DNA from: Symbiodinium natans
Lineage: Eukaryota > Sar > Dinophyceae > Suessiales > Symbiodiniaceae
Direction of reading: 5' to 3'
NCBI GenBank assembly: GCA_905221605.1
Contig: CAJNDS010000536.1
Coordinates: 54,035 to 118,034 of the forward strand
DNA length: 64,000 nucleotides
In this document: one piece after another, positions 44,401 through 53,130 of the stretch
Layout: each line of letters begins with the position of its first letter
Position numbering within the stretch: position 1 is the first letter of the stretch
Notes under the pieces: generated by a model
Told to the model about the DNA's origin: nothing
What the model saw: the letters and a program-made list of their open reading frames with translations, nothing else
The model's database searches: none
Program-made: the position numbers and the translations under genes

Positions 44401-47400
44401 TAGGCCCTAGATACACAGCTTTCACTGTTTTCTTTCCCCTGTACTTCTGTTGATGCGCTTTTGAGCCCCCTACTTTAGCGTAGACAAGACATCCAAACGG
44501 CAGGGTCCTCGTACGATGCACAATCTCCTCGTGCAGCCGGTCAATGGGCGTAGTCACGTCCTGGTGACTAAAGCTCCAGAGGTTGTAGCACCTGGCACTG
44601 TAAAGGACACAAGCTTGCCAGAGCATTCCTCCCAGCGGAAGCTTCTTGTTCCAGTCTTCCGGCGCGGAATTCCGCGCAACTTCTCTCTCCAAGTCTAACC
44701 ACACTGCCCAAAATCCCTGCTTCATAGTTTCTACTTGTCTTTCAATAGCGCCTTTTGACTGAGGGCGATACCCGGGCACGACGTCCACAATGACGCCAGA
44801 AACAGCTACATCACCTGTACGGGTAGTCAATTTTTCGGCTAAAGACATCAAAGCCGATTCCTGATCACATCTCACTGTGACCATTTTATTCACAAGACCC
44901 ATTTCGCGAATCACTCGTCCAATGTTGTAAAACAGATCCGGATCATCCAAATTCATGGCCGGGATGGCCGTGGTATAGTTCGAAGAACAATGTGCAAGAA
45001 GCAGCACACGAAGACGACCAAAGTAGTAGAAATCCATTCCAATCGTCTGGTCCTCGCGTTGCAAACGCCTTCGCAAGCGTCTCGCAGGAACCTTCCCTTT
45101 ACTCGAGGTGCAGGCTTCACAGTTCACATCATAAGGAAAATGACCTCTGGATCTATGCACTTGCAAAGCCACACTTCGCAGAGGTATCCTCTCTGAAACT
45201 TCTGCACCTCCAGGCGGTTCCGGGGGTTTCGGTGGTTCAACACCTTGAGGTTTCGGAAGCGGACTCTCTTTCTCTCCTCTCTCTTCTCTCTCTGACGACC
45301 GTGGCATGTCACTATCGAGTTCTAAGGGCTCAGCTTGCGTCCCCTTACCGGGGAGGGGCAGTCCACGCACAACTCTCAGGTGGCTGTGCTCAGAAGTGGA
45401 TCTGCTCCCTTTTTCATCATCGCCCTTTCTTCTCAACAAACAACAACCACACACACTCCAAGCACAACACCATGCCATGCACACCAACAAGCTCCACAAG
45501 TTCCTGTCGAGACAAAGGCCCAAGCACATGGCCTTACATGCGAACTTCAAAGAGGCTTTAAAACCTGAGCTCCAAGTTGGTTTCACTACGTGCCTGCTAA
45601 AGACCAGAGTACGTTCTACATCAACTCGAACATAACAGAAACGAGTCTTGATTCGCACTCGGACTCCTTGACGACGATGGTGTAAACGGTACTTTCGGGA
45701 TACAAGTTGAGGGTAGTCACCAACTCCTCGAAACCTTTTCAAACACATCTTCAAGAATCGAAACCCTAACCAGAACGAACCCCCCAAGAGACTTGCTATC
45801 ACATAGATCGCCAAGCAAGCGAAAACATCCAACGCTTCTCCTGGCATGCAAAACAAAGCACTCCTGGCCGGCAGGGGTCTGTCATGACTCATGTTCAGGA
45901 GGTTTGGGTTCGTGACGTTTCTGAGGTTCACACTTGAGGGTATTTCGGATCTTTGAGGGTACTGCTTAGAAGATCGACGTTCTTTCGGGCTAATTAAACG
46001 CGGACTTGAGGGTATTTCGGATCTTTGAGGGTACTGCTTAGAAGATCGAAGTTCTTTTGGGCTTCTCTTCAAGGGACCTTCAAGCTCGCACACTCCTAAC
46101 CAAGCAAGTCTCACACAGCAACATGTCTGTTCAACTGCTTCACTCATGCTTCTTTCCAAGTCCAAACAAGCCTGAAAGACACTGTGTTTTTCCAACGCGC
46201 AAGACATGCGATCGGCGCGTTCAGAAACAATTCCACAAAAGGAAGAATTCCGCACAGCCTTTAAGGCCTTCACTTCTTCTGGCAAGGGGAAGGAAGCACA
46301 AACTCCCTCTCTTCGGCTGTTTGACCCAAGCCGCCCGGAGGCGGAAGGGCACCCGCTGCGGATGATGTAGCGGTCTCGGAGGTAGGCCCTTCCTCCACTG
46401 TCACGGTTGCGGGCTCTGGAACTGCAGGCAAAGACTCTACAGCCACTGGCGCTTCTGGAACCGTCAAAGGCGAGGAGGTTGGAACCACAGACCAGGCCTT
46501 CGGTGTAGCCCCCGCTGGTGCCCCTTGGGCTTTCGACAGAGCACCTGGAATTTCCCCAGGAGCTGCCTGCGAAGGCCTGGCCTTGCTTGCCCTCCATCTG
46601 CCCCATGCTTCCTCCTCTTCTGTCTCTCCTGTCTCTGATGCAGCCACCGTAGGCGAAGGTACTGCAACTTGACTCGGAGGCCTCGAGAAAACATTGAAGG
46701 GGGCAGCTGAAGCCTCTGCATCCGCAGTCTCGACTGGCGCCGCCTCTGCTGGTGCAGGCTCTACTGGTGCATTCAAAAACACAACCTCCTGCCCGGCACT
46801 CTCCGCTGGAGAGTTGTGGGAATCTCGCTCCACCTCCATTGGCGGTTCCGACATGCTCAGTACCTTCCCTCAGGGAAAACCAAGACACGCAAACAAGCAA
46901 AATGGCTGCGGACAAACATGCGCACTTCAAGCCTTTTGAGGTCCTTTTGGGCTTCCTAACGCAAAACATGCCTGGCTCGGTTGCTTTGGGGCACTCACTT
47001 CCTTTAAGGGCACACCTCAAACCTTCACTGCCGAAGATCAGAAGCGAAAAGCCTTTCAAACACAACCCCTTCACAAGACATGCCAGCAAAAACATCACGT
47101 TCCAAACTGCGCACACATGCCGCTGCCAAAAATCATGTTGCTGTCTGACAAAAACATGGCATTTCCTAACAGAATCATGAAGTTTCCTAACCAGACTTTC
47201 GGAACACAGGCTCCTATCACCACTCAGGACAGGCGTTTTCCTAGTACAGATCATGTCGTGCGGTTTCCTACCGGCGTGTTCTTCAGGAATTTCCAGGGAC
47301 CTACTCCTAACTTCAGCCCTCAAACCGCGCAACATGAACTCAAACGGCGTTCCCGTCAAGACGTGGCGGATAGACTTCTCGTCCTTTCCAGGCTTCTCAT

Positions 47401-49309
47401 CACTCTTCGCTTCTTTCGAAGTCTTCTTCAGGATGCTTGGTCCTGCAGTAATGTCTTTCCTGGGTTCCTTGTCAACAGGAAGAGAGTCGATCTCCATGTC
47501 CGATCCCTTGGATGGGCGTTTAGGAGCTTTCTGCTTCTTTCCGCTAATCGCCCACCAGGCCCGTTTCGCCCCAACCAGGCGGACATTCTTCTTTCCACCC
47601 TTGTAAATGCGAGACCCGGTGCGCGCAAGGTGCGTCTTCCAGCCCCGTTCCGACGCGGACCACGGAGATACCACATTGAAAGGCACGTCCGCCACAAGGA
47701 CGTCCTCCAACGTCAACGAAACGTCGCCGAAACGAACTTCCAGATCAACGACATTCGATACGTTTATGATGTCTCCTGAGGCACTATAGAGCGTCACCGT
47801 GCGATCATGGTACTTGCAGACACGAAATCCTGACAGATGATCTGCTGAGACGATGTGGCATGTGGCTCCACTATCGACCAGCCACACATCACGATGCTCT
47901 ACCTGCAGCGAAGCGCAGACGTATGCCGCATCTCCCTTCGAGGTGCTTCCAGTCAGGGTGCCTACCTTCTCATCTACAGTGACTTTCGGCCCTACAGCGA
48001 CCGGTCTAGGGACTGCCTCTACGGGCTTAGGCTTCTCAGGCTCAGGCTGGCTCAGTACTTCTCGTACAGCAGAAGGCTTGGCAAACCTCATCGCCATCAC
48101 GGTGGAGGTCCTCGAAGACTCGGACTCTGCCTCAGACTCTGGTTCTCCCATAGCCCGGGCTCTAGCCTTCTTCTTCTTCTTGCCTTTGCCCTTGCCTTTA
48201 TCAGGCTTGTCGGGCTTCTGCTCCTTGTCTTTGCCGCCTTTTCCGCCTTTCGGCGTTGGAGAGCGGGGCTTTCCTTTGGGATTCTGCGCTCCCTTGCCAT
48301 CGCCCTTCTTGCCCTTGTCGCCCTTCTTGCCCTTTTCACCGGCTTCACGCTGACGGCTCCAGCAGTCCTTAGCCAGGTGTCCCTTTCGCCCACAGTGGTC
48401 ACAAAGCTTGTCACCCTTTCCTGACATCTGCCGATTTGAGGAAAAAGGACCCTCACACAGACGAAGCTGCTCCTCATAGTACCGAAGGCTATCGCTCAGC
48501 GATGTCCAGTCGTTGCTCTTTCCATGAAGAACGACGTACTGTCTGAGCTCCTGGCTCAGAGCTTGCAGCAAAACACTGCAGCGGTCAGCCTCCGTGAGAC
48601 GCAACTCTGGAAAGTTCCCAAGCTTGGATTCGGCACGAGAAAACTCGTCCTCCAAGTGACGGATGAGGTCTGTCGGCCGTCGGTGATGCTGGCACGTAGT
48701 CGCCAACTTGAGGCACTGCTCCCGCACGTAGACAGCTTCCATGCGAGACACGATGCTGTATTGCTGCGTGATGGTCCTCACAGCCTCGTATCCGCAGGCA
48801 CTGAGAGACTGCCTTTTCGAGCACGAGCGTAGCAACTCCTGACCTCTTTCCCAACGTGAGAGGGATTGGGTGAGGTAGTAGTAAAGCTTCGCGCTTCGAG
48901 CAGCAACATCATCCGCCAAATCCTTCTGAAGGATCTCGTTCTTTTGCTTGACGCAGAGTTGCAACTCTCGGACGAAAGACTCATCTTGAAGAGCGAGCCA
49001 CGATGACAATGTCTCCAAGTAGGCATGCCATGTCTCGACTTCTCTCATCCTGCCCTTGTTCATGCCTTGGTGCTCTAGCATCGGCAGAGATGGAAGGTAC
49101 TTCTCTGCCCTATTCTGCACCAGTGGGCTCCGAACAGAACTCGAAGACGAGGTAGCTCCTGCAACAGGCACAGAAGGTGTGCTCGGTGCAGCTGCAAAAG
49201 GGTCTTCCGTCTTGGCTCTAGCTGCAGCCTCCGCAACCAAACGTGCGGTCTCCGCTGCCTTCTCTTCAGCCTCATTTCGACGCTTCTCTTCCAAGTCCAT
49301 CCTTCTCAT
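41459..49309 (-). CDS. copia Gag-Pol polyprotein, 2,616 aa
   Basis: One uninterrupted frame. Approximate residues: Gag 60-290; CCHC knuckle CDHCGRKGHLAKDC near 305; Lys/Gly-rich linker; protease DSGATCH near 475; integrase zinc motif with H-R-S-R-G-H and C-E-A-C near 1,380-1,400; integrase catalytic residues in GMDFYY, RCDQES and KGAIERQ near 1,425, 1,480 and 1,520; reverse transcriptase with FYVDD near 2,011; RNase H with CFTDASW near 2,198 and ALSSAESE. Two parts are not standard: a spacer of about 800 residues between protease and integrase containing four hydrophobic stretches, and a tail of about 250 residues after RNase H with VVLELCC and STPCSAGSG. The ATG at 49,309 lies inside Gag coding; the true N-terminus is in other frames upstream. 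Confidence 0.96.
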   Translation of the reverse strand: MRRMDLEEKRRNEAEEKAAETARLVAEAAARAKTEDPFAAAPSTPSVPVAGATSSSSSVRSPLVQNRAEKYLPSLPMLEHQGMNKGRMREVETWHAYLETLSSWLALQDESFVRELQLCVKQKNEILQKDLADDVAARSAKLYYYLTQSLSRWERGQELLRSCSKRQSLSACGYEAVRTITQQYSIVSRMEAVYVREQCLKLATTCQHHRRPTDLIRHLEDEFSRAESKLGNFPELRLTEADRCSVLLQALSQELRQYVVLHGKSNDWTSLSDSLRYYEEQLRLCEGPFSSNRQMSGKGDKLCDHCGRKGHLAKDCWSRQREAGEKGKKGDKGKKGDGKGAQNPKGKPRSPTPKGGKGGKDKEQKPDKPDKGKGKGKKKKKARARAMGEPESEAESESSRTSTVMAMRFAKPSAVREVLSQPEPEKPKPVEAVPRPVAVGPKVTVDEKVGTLTGSTSKGDAAYVCASLQVEHRDVWLVDSGATCHIVSADHLSGFRVCKYHDRTVTLYSASGDIINVSNVVDLEVRFGDVSLTLEDVLVADVPFNVVSPWSASERGWKTHLARTGSRIYKGGKKNVRLVGAKRAWWAISGKKQKAPKRPSKGSDMEIDSLPVDKEPRKDITAGPSILKKTSKEAKSDEKPGKDEKSIRHVLTGTPFEFMLRGLRAEVRSRSLEIPEEHAGRKPHDMICTRKTPVLSGDRSLCSESLVRKLHDSVRKCHVFVRQQHDFWQRHVCAVWNVMFLLACLVKGLCLKGFSLLIFGSEGLRCALKGSECPKATEPGMFCVRKPKRTSKGLKCACLSAAILLVCVSWFSLREGTEHVGTANGGGARFPQLSSGECRAGGCVFECTSRACTSRGGASRDCGCRGFSCPLQCFLEASESSCSTFAYGGCIRDRRDRRGGSMGQMEGKQGQAFAGSSWGNSRCSVESPRGTSGGYTEGLVCGSNLLAFDGSRSASGCRVFACSSRARNRDSGGRAYLRDRYIIRSGCPSASGRLGSNSRREGVCASFPLPEEVKALKAVRNSSFCGIVSERADRMSCALEKHSVFQACLDLERSMSEAVEQTCCCVRLAWLGVCELEGPLKRSPKELRSSKQYPQRSEIPSSPRLISPKERRSSKQYPQRSEIPSSVNLRNVTNPNLLNMSHDRPLPARSALFCMPGEALDVFACLAIYVIASLLGGSFWLGFRFLKMCLKRFRGVGDYPQLVSRKYRLHHRRQGVRVRIKTRFCYVRVDVERTLVFSRHVVKPTWSSGFKASLKFACKAMCLGLCLDRNLWSLLVCMAWCCAWSVCGCCLLRRKGDDEKGSRSTSEHSHLRVVRGLPLPGKGTQAEPLELDSDMPRSSEREERGEKESPLPKPQGVEPPKPPEPPGGAEVSERIPLRSVALQVHRSRGHFPYDVNCEACTSSKGKVPARRLRRRLQREDQTIGMDFYYFGRLRVLLLAHCSSNYTTAIPAMNLDDPDLFYNIGRVIREMGLVNKMVTVRCDQESALMSLAEKLTTRTGDVAVSGVIVDVVPGYRPQSKGAIERQVETMKQGFWAVWLDLEREVARNSAPEDWNKKLPLGGMLWQACVLYSARCYNLWSFSHQDVTTPIDRLHEEIVHRTRTLPFGCLVYAKVGGSKAHQQKYRGKKTVKAVYLGPKEPRGGGVFAVPVGQTEIDIFPVCRALEGAKGEPVYDVGAIHALSTSQPLVLDPADPERPIMFEPPPDPVKSEDPDPGFENEDEEMVPDDPDPLNDVPSYVEPTDDEGEGGLGSPEMQPDDLEDMEIDWLTNHLLESLFKGPDILATSKEVADSFTLKFGGSKIKCQVPRNAVSETSGEQLDPELLYASMKLELEELESFGVGKVISEAEARKSARESGRRVLTSRWVNTIKRKGLYRSRLVVRDYASMGGTTLSEGIYSPTTSLEGLRLLLALLCKKGSVLSCDVSVAFMHAAVSRPEYVELPNNVSIADSSVPQKAGNKKVYLRLHKAMNGLRSAPLSWYKELSSYLEKSGFSPSLDPTIYRRKTSKGLTLVLFYVDDLLIYSEDPSEGKRVFEGLQKRYKLKLTGEIPEHGAGEVSFLGRRIFRRSGDKRVYFGLDSKYLDACCSEYNITKPSPKLPSLEKRYSDLVRKGQTEKISPAAHYRRTLGRLAWAALSRPDLQFCCGFLGRHQAAPDEAAETCMRDVLKWIKGLPHRVQVFPSTREILEDDADPQAVSCFTDASWSLNSVSGGVITWENCCLKTFSRKQSTTALSSAESELAALTEIAREGLYIALLIETILEGIPQDRETGYYLLKGYSDSESAVCISKMGTLLRKVRHIELRAAFLQELVDRGRFTIEHIPGAINPADALTKSPTNDSLASLCEACGLTTEPVGWEEKASGSSVSVTFKEPNTCDEVLAIPSSWKDEAYRVASGEATMVVLELCCEEESAIAQACKRERDIAYFGITKKLDLLSREASLLLKGILEKMASNERIYVYAHLSTPCSAGSGLRHLRFSKDVKNRARWRASLEVHKKSWRRIRAVFQDYAGHERLLLSHEWPKGSGLWGETVYKSTAKRLGLEHECLVDRCCFEEAGNRILKHWWFVSSDSSFIWTLSSCVCPGNHEHASATSIAATGVYPQGLGRFLVKEARRSLERRKKD
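45932..46064 (-). repeat. 72-bp in-frame tandem duplication in the copia spacer
   Basis: Two adjacent 72-bp units, the second slightly truncated, encode SPKERRSSKQYPQRSEIPSS and a near-identical copy. The unit is a multiple of three, so the polyprotein frame stays open. Confidence 0.9.
46270..46854 (-). CDS. overlapping 194-aa Pro/Ala/Glu-rich frame inside the copia element
   Basis: It starts with an ATG at 46,854 and reads through 194 codons, rich in Pro, Ala, Glu, Val and Ser, with a terminal QTAEEREFVLPSPCQKK. It is in a different frame from the polyprotein, which is also open here and reads as an unlikely Cys/Arg/Gly/Ser-rich sequence. The 194-codon reading looks like the more natural (disordered) protein, so part of the spacer may have originated as another reading frame. 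Expression from inside the element is unproven. Confidence 0.4.
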   Translation of the reverse strand: MSEPPMEVERDSHNSPAESAGQEVVFLNAPVEPAPAEAAPVETADAEASAAPFNVFSRPPSQVAVPSPTVAASETGETEEEEAWGRWRASKARPSQAAPGEIPGALSKAQGAPAGATPKAWSVVPTSSPLTVPEAPVAVESLPAVPEPATVTVEEGPTSETATSSAAGALPPPGGLGQTAEEREFVLPSPCQKK

Positions 49310-49661
49310 GAGGGCATCAACTGCTGGTTCTGCTGGTTGGCCTGACTTTGTTGCCTCAGCATTTCCATGAAGATGGCTTGGAAGTTGCCTTCACCAAGGC
49401 CATTTCCAGCTTGTGCTCCACCCACTTGGCTTCCAGCAGGCGAAGCATGAGCTTGAGCTGGAGTTGCCGGGGGCGACGCAAAAGGGTTCGCTCCTCCAGC
49501 AGGTGCTGTCGGCTGTCCTTGAGACCCAAACAGCAAAGCCTCTTCCTCAGGGCTCACATCAGGTACTGGCACTGTAGACGCGTCCGGAACTTGGGCCGGT
49601 TCAGCACTATCTGCCAGATTTGCCTCGTTCCCTTCATGTCGGTTTCGTTACGAAATGGCAT
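49306..49661 (-). pseudogene. copia Gag N-terminus, out of frame with pol
   Basis: An ATG at 49,661 opens MPFRNETDM. After about 8 codons the sensible reading continues in a second frame (GNEANLADSAEPAQVP, later LFGSQGQPTAPAGG and FMEMLRQQSQANQQNQQL), which stops at 49,306. The pol frame then starts with an ATG overlapping that stop (ATGA). Two one-base frame changes are therefore needed to read Gag through. They may be mutations, sequence errors or, less likely, recoding signals. Confidence 0.6.
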
Positions 49662-49689
49662 AGCAGATCTTTACGTATTTCCTTGCATA

Positions 49690-49913
49690 TATTCGATTAT
49701 ATACACTGATATATCACAACCTAAAACCTATATGCATATACCCTAATTATATAATATGTATATATATATATAGTTAAAAATAATATAGTCTCTTAGGATT
49801 GAGGGTATTAGGGTTCTTTTTTTTGGGATACATGCAGGCTTGGGGTGTATATAGGGCTTAGGGTTTAGTGGTTTTAGGGTCCCGGGTTTCGGTTTAGGGT
49901 TTAGGGTTGCGCG
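49690..49913. other. AT-rich and TTTAGGG-like stretch in the copia leader
   Basis: 49,690-49,790 is rich in TATA/ATAT. 49,800-49,910 contains several TTAGGG and TTTAGGG words, including two adjacent ones just before 49,910. It lies inside the element between Gag and the acidic-repeat tract. Confidence 0.8.
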
Positions 49914-51042
49914 CATGCAGGAGGAAGCAAATCGTGAGGAGGACGGTGAAGAACAGGGCCAGGATTCAGGACGAGAGGAGCAGGCGGAGGAAGAGGAGAA
50001 GGTTGAAGAATGCCAAGGCAGCCCGGCATAGGATCCAGGAGAGGAGCAGCAGGAAGAGGAGGAGGAAGAAGACCAAAACAGCCCCGCGCAGGATCCAGAA
50101 GAGGAGCAAGAGGAGACGGAGGTTGAAGAAGAAGGCAGCCCAGCGCAGGATCCAGGAGAGGAGCAGCAGCAAGAGGAGGAGGAAGAATGCCAAAGCAGCC
50201 CCGTGCAGGGATCCACGAGAAGAGAAGGAGGAAAAGGAGAAGGAGGTTGAAGAAGAATGCCAAGGCAGCCCTGCACAGGATCCAGGAGAGGAGGAGGAGG
50301 AAAAGGAGAAGGAGGTTGAAGGATGCCAAGGCAGCCCTGCGCAGGATCTAGGAGAGGAGGAGGAGGAAGAGGAGGAGGAGGTTGAAGAAGAACGCCAAGG
50401 CAGCTCTGCGCAGGATTCAGAAGAGGAGGAGGAAGAGGAGGAGGAGGAGGTTGAAGAATGCCAAGGCAGCCCTGCACAGGATCCAGGAGAGGAGGAGGAA
50501 GAGGAGGGGGAGGCCGAAGAAGAATGCCAAGGCAGCTCTGCACAAGATCTAGGAAAGGAGGAGAAAGAGGAGGGTTCAAGAAGAATGCAAAGCAGCCCCG
50601 TGCAGGATCCAGCAGAGGAGCAGGAAGAAGAGGATCCAGGAGAGGAGTAGGAGCAGGGCGTGCAAGAGGAGGAGGCGGAAGAAGAAGGCGGAAAGGAAGA
50701 GGAGGTTGAAGAAGAATGCAGAGGCAACTTCCAGGATTCAGGAGAGGAGCAGGAGGAAGAGGAGGAGAAGGAGGTTCAAGAAGAAGAGGCAGCCCCGCAC
50801 AGGATTCCGGAGGAGCAGGGGAGGAGGAGGTTGAAGAAGAATGCCCAAGCAGCCCTGCCCAGTATCCAAAAGAGGAGCGGGAGGAAGAGGACGAGGATCA
50901 AGAAGAATGCCAAGGCAGCCCCGCACAGGATGCAGGAGAAAGCAGGGGGAGGAGAAAGAAGGCCAGGATTCAGGAGCAAGGAAAGGAGGAGGAGGGGAAT
51001 GAAGAAGAGGAGAAGAAAGAAGATGAGGCCGACTATGCTTAA
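49914..51042 (+). repeat. acidic-peptide tandem repeat in the copia leader, antisense to the element
   Basis: About 1.1 kb of GAGGA-rich tandem units of roughly 60-72 bp. Read on plus, units encode ECQGSPAQDPGEEEEE-like peptides. The frame opens with an ATG at 49,914, hits a stop near 50,027, and changes frame at least twice before a final stop at 51,042, so as a gene it is broken. On the minus strand the same tract gives Pro/Leu- or Ser-rich frames without meaning. It lies between the primer-binding site and Gag, where copia elements usually have only a short leader; it is probably captured or expanded DNA. Confidence 0.8.
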
Positions 51043-51170
51043 TTTAAGGTTTAAATATAGCTAGGGTTTAGAGAATATAGCGTTTTGGGGGGGCTCAGGA
51101 TATGAGACCTCGGAACTCTCATATATATTATATGTATACAGATCTAAACCCATGACGTCTTTTCAGGACG

Positions 51171-51181
51171 CTCCGCTACCA
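51171..51181 (-). other. primer-binding site TGGTAGCGGAG
   Basis: On the element strand, TGGTAGCGGAG follows directly after the 5' LTR end (TTTTCACA). A TGG start complementary to a tRNA 3' CCA end is the hallmark of a primer-binding site, and TGGTA... resembles the initiator-Met tRNA sites used by many copia elements. Confidence 0.85.
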
Positions 51182-51713
51182 TGTGAAAAGCAAAGCTTTA
51201 GCGTAGACTGCTTTTCCGTTCGCACTTGAGCCAAACACGTCAGTGTTTGCTCTTTCCAAGAGCAAAGGCTTCAAGTCATCTCAACTTTGTTTCGACAAAG
51301 GAGAATGCAAAAGTAACATGCAAAACATCTTGGTCACTGCTTCAGGACTTCAGGTCTGTTGCAAAACACACAGCACTCTCAGAATGTCTCAGTCGAGTGT
51401 CAAACGGTCACGACACGGTCCGAACGACGGGGTAAGGCACACGGAGTGAGTGACGGCCAAAGTTTGTTTCTCAGAGCTTTGCTTCAGCACTTCCAGATGA
51501 CTCTCAGGTCAACTTTCCGAGCTAAAAGCCTCTCTGTGCTTCCCAAAAAATCATCCTCGGACTTGCAAACCAAACATGTCAAGTCAGAGCACCTTCATGT
51601 CATGCAAACATGCTCATGCCAAAACAAAACATGCTTTGCCATGTCACAGCACTCATGTCGTACACATGCACCTGCAAGCAACTGGGCAAACAAAGAAATG
51701 TCATATTTTCACA
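51182..51713 (-). repeat. copia 5' LTR (532 bp)
   Basis: Partner of 40,862-41,436, with the same 8-bp terminal inverted repeat. As the 5' LTR it should carry the element promoter, but I could not assign a TATA box or start site. Confidence 0.96.
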
Positions 51714-51718
51714 GTCTG
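51714..51718. other. target-site duplication GTCTG (right copy)
   Basis: Second copy of the five-base target duplication, directly next to the 5' LTR; see 40,857-40,861. Confidence 0.96.
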
Positions 51719-53130
51719 ACTTTTGTTGATTGTCAGGTTTTGCTTGTGCTGTTTTTTTTTTCGATTCACTTTTTTTTGACAAATAATTTTAAGGTTCCTT
51801 TTTTCAGACCAACTATTGCAACTTTCTGGCAAGCTCAAAAAACATCTGCAGAAATTTCTTGGGATCTCTCTGCAAATCCGAGACACTCTATGGTTCAAAG
51901 TCTATCAAAGTGGTTTCAAGACACCCGTTTTGCCCGTTTTTGGGTTCTTGTTTTTTCTGCCCAAGTCGTGTGAAGACACCTTTGGGCTCGATCTGGACTC
52001 AAAAAGTCAGGTTATTAAAGTGTGAGTCTCTAGAGTTGCTGGATCGGTTCTGTTGGTTCTGTGTCTTTTTCGGTGGTCTTGGTGCTTTTTTTTCCTTACT
52101 CTAAGTCTTGCCTTGTCCAATGCATCTTTCTCTCTTCAGTCTTCTGGTCAATCTTGGTTGGCTCCTGGTTGTTTTTTCGTGTTTTGCTTTTTTTCTCCTG
52201 TCTGTTCTCTCTCTGCGTTTGTTATCTGTTTCATGTGTTGTGTCCATGTTCCTTGGATGTTGCTGGTCGGTTCTTTCAGCTTGGTCTGTCCTTTTCCCTT
52301 GTTGTGAGTTGCCGTGCTTCTGGTCGATTGGGTCCCCTGGTTTGTTTCTTGTCATTTAATGAATTCGATCTTGGTCTCGATCTTGGTCCTCAATCGGCCT
52401 TGGGTCCATTATTGGATTTTTTGGCATTTTGACCTTCCTTTAGTTAAACTTTAGTTCAACTCGGTTGGTGATTTGGCATGTTTCTTTGTGGGTCCGTCGG
52501 TCCTTGCGGTCGTCGGTTGTCCTGTATCGTGTGTCTCTGTGTCGTGTGTGTTGGTTCTCTCAATGCAGTCTCCAAAAGTACGAAATAGCGCAAGTTTGGG
52601 GACCAGAATTGGGGGTGCCTGCAACCATGAATTTCTGGCAACGCACGACTGGCCCCCCCAAAGTGGGTTTTTAACTTGAGATCTGCAAAAATTTTTTGCC
52701 GGACCAGCTTTGCAATTCTTCTGTCCTGCATGTCTCTGTGTGTGTGTGTATGCTTTTGTGGTGGCTTTAGCGCCATGGAATTTGCAGCTGTGGTTGCAGG
52801 AGCAGTTTTGAACCCATTTTTGGGGTCCCAATTTTGGGCCCATTTTGGGGTCATAATTTGGGACCCAAGCATGTAAAACAATGAAAAGACCTCCTCTCTT
52901 TCTGCCACAAGTAGGTCCAATTTTGGAAGCTTTTTTGGGCTCTGTTTTCGGGCCCCCCAATTTTAGGGAATTGCTGCTCCATTTTTGTCCACAGACAGCA
53001 CGCCTGCAACGACAGCTGTCGTGTTGAGCTGAAGTAGAATCTCTTGTGGAGGTGGTCTGTGTGTTCGCAGCCCGTGAATTGTTGTCCTTGTTGCTGCTGG
53101 TTGCGGCTGCAACTGTGGGGGGCTGGAGGG
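51719..53130. repeat. 2-kb tandem unit 1, right part
   Basis: Continues unit 1 after the copia insertion. The left part (546 bp) plus this part (1,412 bp) gives 1,958 bp, close to unit 2 (1,989 bp), with the same order of landmarks. Confidence 0.95.

Larger units (their letters stand above)
40862..51713 (-). mobile_element. complete Ty1/copia LTR retrotransposon (10.85 kb)
   Basis: All structural marks are present: two LTRs (40,862-41,436 and 51,182-51,713) that start TGTGAAAA and end TTTTCACA; a 5-bp target duplication; a primer-binding site next to the 5' LTR; a polypurine tract next to the 3' LTR; and a pol frame in the copia order Gag-CCHC, protease, integrase, reverse transcriptase, RNase H. 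It is larger than usual because of a 1.5-kb leader with an acidic-repeat tract, a big spacer between protease and integrase, and a tail after RNase H. Pol is open throughout but the Gag start is broken by frame changes, so autonomy is doubtful. It is nested in unit 1 of the 2-kb tandem array. Confidence 0.97.

Noticed and set aside
49907-50650. 247-codon plus frame with a basic first half and an acidic second half
   Set aside because: It is a frame-shifted reading of one tandem repeat; the change from basic to acidic marks an indel near 50,212, not a two-domain protein.
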